Assembly (NCBI GenBank): GCA_022925895.1
Contig: JAKSYS010000666.1
Location: 1 to 34,102, forward strand
Reading direction: 5' to 3'
Length of the DNA stretch: 34,102 nt
Source: Fragilaria crotonensis
Taxonomy: Eukaryota; Bacillariophyta; Fragilariophyceae; Fragilariales; Fragilariaceae
The notes under the pieces were generated by a model. The model made no database searches. It worked only from the letters and a program-made list of their open reading frames with translations, and was not told where the DNA came from. Position numbers and translations under genes: made by a program. Numbering within the stretch: position 1 is the stretch's first letter; the number at the start of each line of letters is the position of its first letter. This document shows, in pieces, positions 31,279 to 34,102 of this stretch.

Positions 31279-33586
31279 TCACCTGTCAATGTTAAACATC
31301 GTTACAGCAAGCTTCAGTTTCTCCTCCAATTCAGCCTTCGATTCGTACATCGGTAAATCGAGACGATTGAAGCATGTACTGCGGTGTCAACGAAGAGTGC
31401 GGGAGAGAGGTATGTTGAGCATGAGAACCAGGTCGACAGCAAACTCGCCTATGTATTCCACAGCCTAAAGCACTTACTGAGCACGAGGATACAGACAGAC
31501 ACCAAGAGCAACACCATGAATTGTGAACTTGCGAATGTTGCCGTCGATACCCTGCAACACACCAAAACCTCGACTGGGGACCCCGGATGTTCCAGTCACA
31601 AACTGCAACAGACGCGCCTTCATTACATGGTCGAACTCAGTCACCACCTCCCAAAACCATTTGCATGATTGATGCTCAACTCCAATACGATCGCATTCGC
31701 CAGAATATTCTGTATGCTCCATCCAATCGGCCATCATAATCGCTGGCAGACCACACATGAGGAGTTCAAGCTCCTGGAAATCAAATACTGTCAAGAGAGG
31801 CTCAGGAATGACATCGAAGAAACCGAGCAACAATTCATTCAATTGCGGTTTCACGCGGCCGAGCATTCTGTACTTCAGGCAAGCCTCCAAGTACTCTGGA
31901 AGGTTATCGTTCGTCACGCCAACGTTGGCACCGTCCTTGATCAACTCAATTGTTTCCTTGGCTCCCAGTACTTCTTGCGTCATGCTGAAGTCTAAACAAA
32001 GCATCGAAATATCTTCTCCATTTCGACTCATCGTTTCCAGCGACTTCAGCTTATTATAATACTCCTCGTCCACCATTTCCAGGTCGCTGAAAGTGAAGGG
32101 CCAACCAAGCATATGCTTGTAAATATATTGAACCATGTGTCCGGCAACCAATTGCCTGTCAAACAATGCCTTGCCCATAACGCGACCCAGGAATCGATAG
32201 TATATCAAATGATCTTCGCAGCAGAATTCTGATGACGAAATCAACGCAAATGAGTGACACGACACAAGTTTGGCATTAGGGACGTCAACGTAAACCATAC
32301 GCACCGCTTGCTGGGTCGATTTCCATGCACTTTTGATTGACCGCACTGGACTGCCACAGACCCATGTCTGGATCGAATATCTCCTCCGTCACAAGTTGGA
32401 ACCATTCTCTCGCCAACCCACCCGCGTCAATACCCGTTTCTCCAATAAACTCAAATCGCCAATACCTACGAAGATCTTGTCGATTCAACGACATGACGAC
32501 GTCGACAGAATCTCCAAGCAGGAATTGACGTCGAACGTTCATGCGCATGTATCCTTCTTTCCATTCCACTCGCAATTGATGACATTCGAGTTCGAACCAT
32601 TGAGCCTTTTCTTCAAATGCCTTGACTTGTGCGTTGGCCATATCTGAATAGGAGACCAGGTCTCGATTGTCGGCAGACACGATCCTGGAATCGACCACCC
32701 CCTCCGTGGCTGGAACAAGCGACAAGATTCCAGCTCGGATGCGGTGATCAGTTCCCGGTCGGAATTCCAACTTTCGCACGTACGCCGATTTGGTGATGTG
32801 GAATCTTGTGTTGTTCTCAATTTCAACCTTGTCGTCGACGCGGACCAAATGGATTTTCAAGTTTGACAGGCGAATCGTGCCCTCCCAGGCGTCCTTGTCG
32901 TAGGAGAACTTGAGTCTTGCAGCCTCGTTGGTAGCCTTTGGTTTTTGCGTAATGGCGAGAGGCACCTTGAAGCGAATGCGCTGTCCAGGCGAGGCGTTGT
33001 GTGGACACGTGACCAAAATCCGGACGCCTCCAGCCAGGAGAGCAAAGGGTTGGCCTGGTTGAACCCCGGGTGGTACTTCGACCTCAAAAAGCTGTGACGT
33101 GTTGTCCTTGGGGGGACGAGGATCATTGAACTGTCCCGAGTCATGCGGACCACTGAGACCCTTCGTCAGATCTGTAACTGGGACGATGCGAACTCTCATT
33201 CCACGTCGCACGGTTTGAGCATGTAACCAAGAGGTGCTGAGTTTGAGTAATGACCGGAAACAGCTGGCCACCACGTGAATAAAACCTTATGAATGCACGC
33301 AGCAGAGACACCTTTCGCGCTTGGATCATCGTCTCTACGAACATTTGGAGAATCAGGAAGTATTTCCGGATTGCGAGGTGGAGGTGCACTTCTGCTGTCA
33401 CTTGATCCACCGGAAGTGTTATCTTCAGGGACTGCCCTGGTCTGAAATCAGGAGGGCATCTCAATCGCAAAATTCTACCTGCTGCGTAAACTTGAAATTC
33501 TTCGCCAGGACTGATGTTGTCATGAACTGTAACGAGATAGTCCGTGGTTCCTTTACGGGTCGCATCATGTGCATGTATAGTTGCAT
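31279..33586 (-). CDS. HECT-type E3 ubiquitin ligase with PPG beta repeats (copy 2)
   Basis: Paralogue of the ligase at 8.9-11.4 kb, same strand and same domain order but without polyQ. It starts near 33586 (MQLYMHMMRPVK). Beta repeats (about 33550-32960) include NISPGEEFQVYAAG, LRCPPDFRPGQSLKITLP and VPPGVQPGQPFALL with VTCPHNASPGQRIRF. The middle domain has SAYVRKLEFRPG; the HECT domain has GETGIDAGGLAREWFQLV, RFLGRVMGKALFDRQL, FVTGTSGVPSRGF and the catalytic cysteine in PRAHTCFNRLDLP. Exons are 33586-32305, 32228-31478 and 31378-31279. Intron 32229-32304 matches the position in copy 1; intron 31379-31477 splits the catalytic motif at the His codon and is absent in copy 1. Several frame changes occur at 33200-33560; the rest is intact. 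The tail ends AVTMFNIDR instead of GFGLE. Confidence 0.85.
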
Positions 33587-34102
33587 GTAACGTGGGGGGG
33601 GGGGGTTCACCAGGTACGCCCCAGGCTCAAACATGGTCGGCTTCGTTTCCGGTTCTTGTCGGAATGTTCTTCGTTGAAACCAGTGCATAATGCGAGCAGA
33701 GAGCCGTGTGGGCGACATGTGAAGGCAAGGGCAAATTTGACAAAGAAGATCCGGAACAAAATTGAATCGTTCGTGTACAGTACTCCAGTACTCAAGTACG
33801 GGTCCATGTTTGCTAGTCTATGTCTCCGGTCGACGAGCGGACTCACCAGCATGTGTCCGCTTGTTTGCATAACTTGTAACTGGTGATTTGTGGCAAAACG
33901 GCTACGTGGCATTATAACCTGAGCCACATAGAAGATGTGGAATCCAAAAATACGAAGGACCGTTTTTTTATTCATGTTACGTTGTACCATTGTCGTTTGA
34001 GAAACGAAAAAACAAGAGAAAGGACTAGAGTGATGGCCGACCTTGTGAACTGCAGTCCTCTGAGGAGTGCCCCGGTCGTACGAACCTCCCGATCCCCTTC
34101 AG
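33587..34102. other. Right-end intergenic region, possible start of a plus-strand gene
   Basis: It contains a run of 12 G at 33594-33605 and the promoter of the second HECT gene. An ATG at 34033 opens a plus-strand frame (MADLVNCSPLRSAPVV) that runs off the window end. With 23 codons it cannot be assigned. Confidence 0.3.

Noticed and set aside
33594-33605. Run of 12 G as a functional element
   Set aside because: A single homopolymer of uncertain length in a sequence with many homopolymer errors. It has no supporting context.

Overview
The window looks like nuclear DNA of a photosynthetic stramenopile, most likely a diatom. Three genes encode proteins with bipartite plastid-type leaders, one of them with a clear ASAF-type cleavage motif. 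The introns are few and short (75 to 157 nt, GT-AG). Coding and intergenic segments alternate with transposon DNA. The species assignment is inference; I ran no database search.

Layout. 1-1.2 kb has no recognisable gene. 1.4-3.7 kb (+) encodes a cyclic-nucleotide-dependent AGC kinase (PKG-like). 3.75-6.8 kb (-) encodes a plastid-targeted protein that joins beta repeats to a mitochondrial-carrier (SLC25) domain. It is divergent from a PsbP-like lumenal protein gene at 7.6-8.7 kb (+). 8.9-11.4 kb (-) encodes a HECT ubiquitin ligase with a polyQ N terminus and PPG-type beta repeats. A paralogue of the same architecture lies at 31.3-33.6 kb (-). 11.4-13.7 kb is GTAC-rich spacer.

13.7-23.4 kb is a mobile-element block. 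It is bounded on both sides by arrays of TGACTCA-containing repeats and by short inverted AGGGTT/AACCCT ends. Inside are a small ORF of unknown function, a Mutator-like (MULE) transposase fused to an N-terminal Ulp1-type cysteine protease, an inverted fragment homologous to the leader of that fusion protein, a three-exon gene of unknown function, and a three-exon PIF/Harbinger (DDE_Tnp_4) transposase. The last two are tail to tail. The simplest reading is a large Harbinger-like element with a MULE nested in it.

24.0-30.6 kb returns to host genes: a plastid phosphoglycerate-mutase-fold protein lacking both catalytic histidines (-), a proteasome alpha-subunit-like protein with a signal peptide (+), an NVL/Rix7-type double AAA ATPase (-) and a NOSIP-type U-box protein (-).

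Many conserved genes are interrupted by one-base frame changes. Nearly all are repaired by adding one base, often in a homopolymer. This points to uncorrected long-read homopolymer deletions rather than gene death, although the clusters at 2.4-3.0, 4.1-6.6 and 9.9-10.2 kb are dense enough that real decay cannot be excluded. Functional themes are ubiquitin/SUMO biology (two HECT ligases, a U-box protein, a Ulp1 protease, a proteasome-like protein), plastid lumen and membrane proteins, and transposons. Nothing suggests that these form one pathway.
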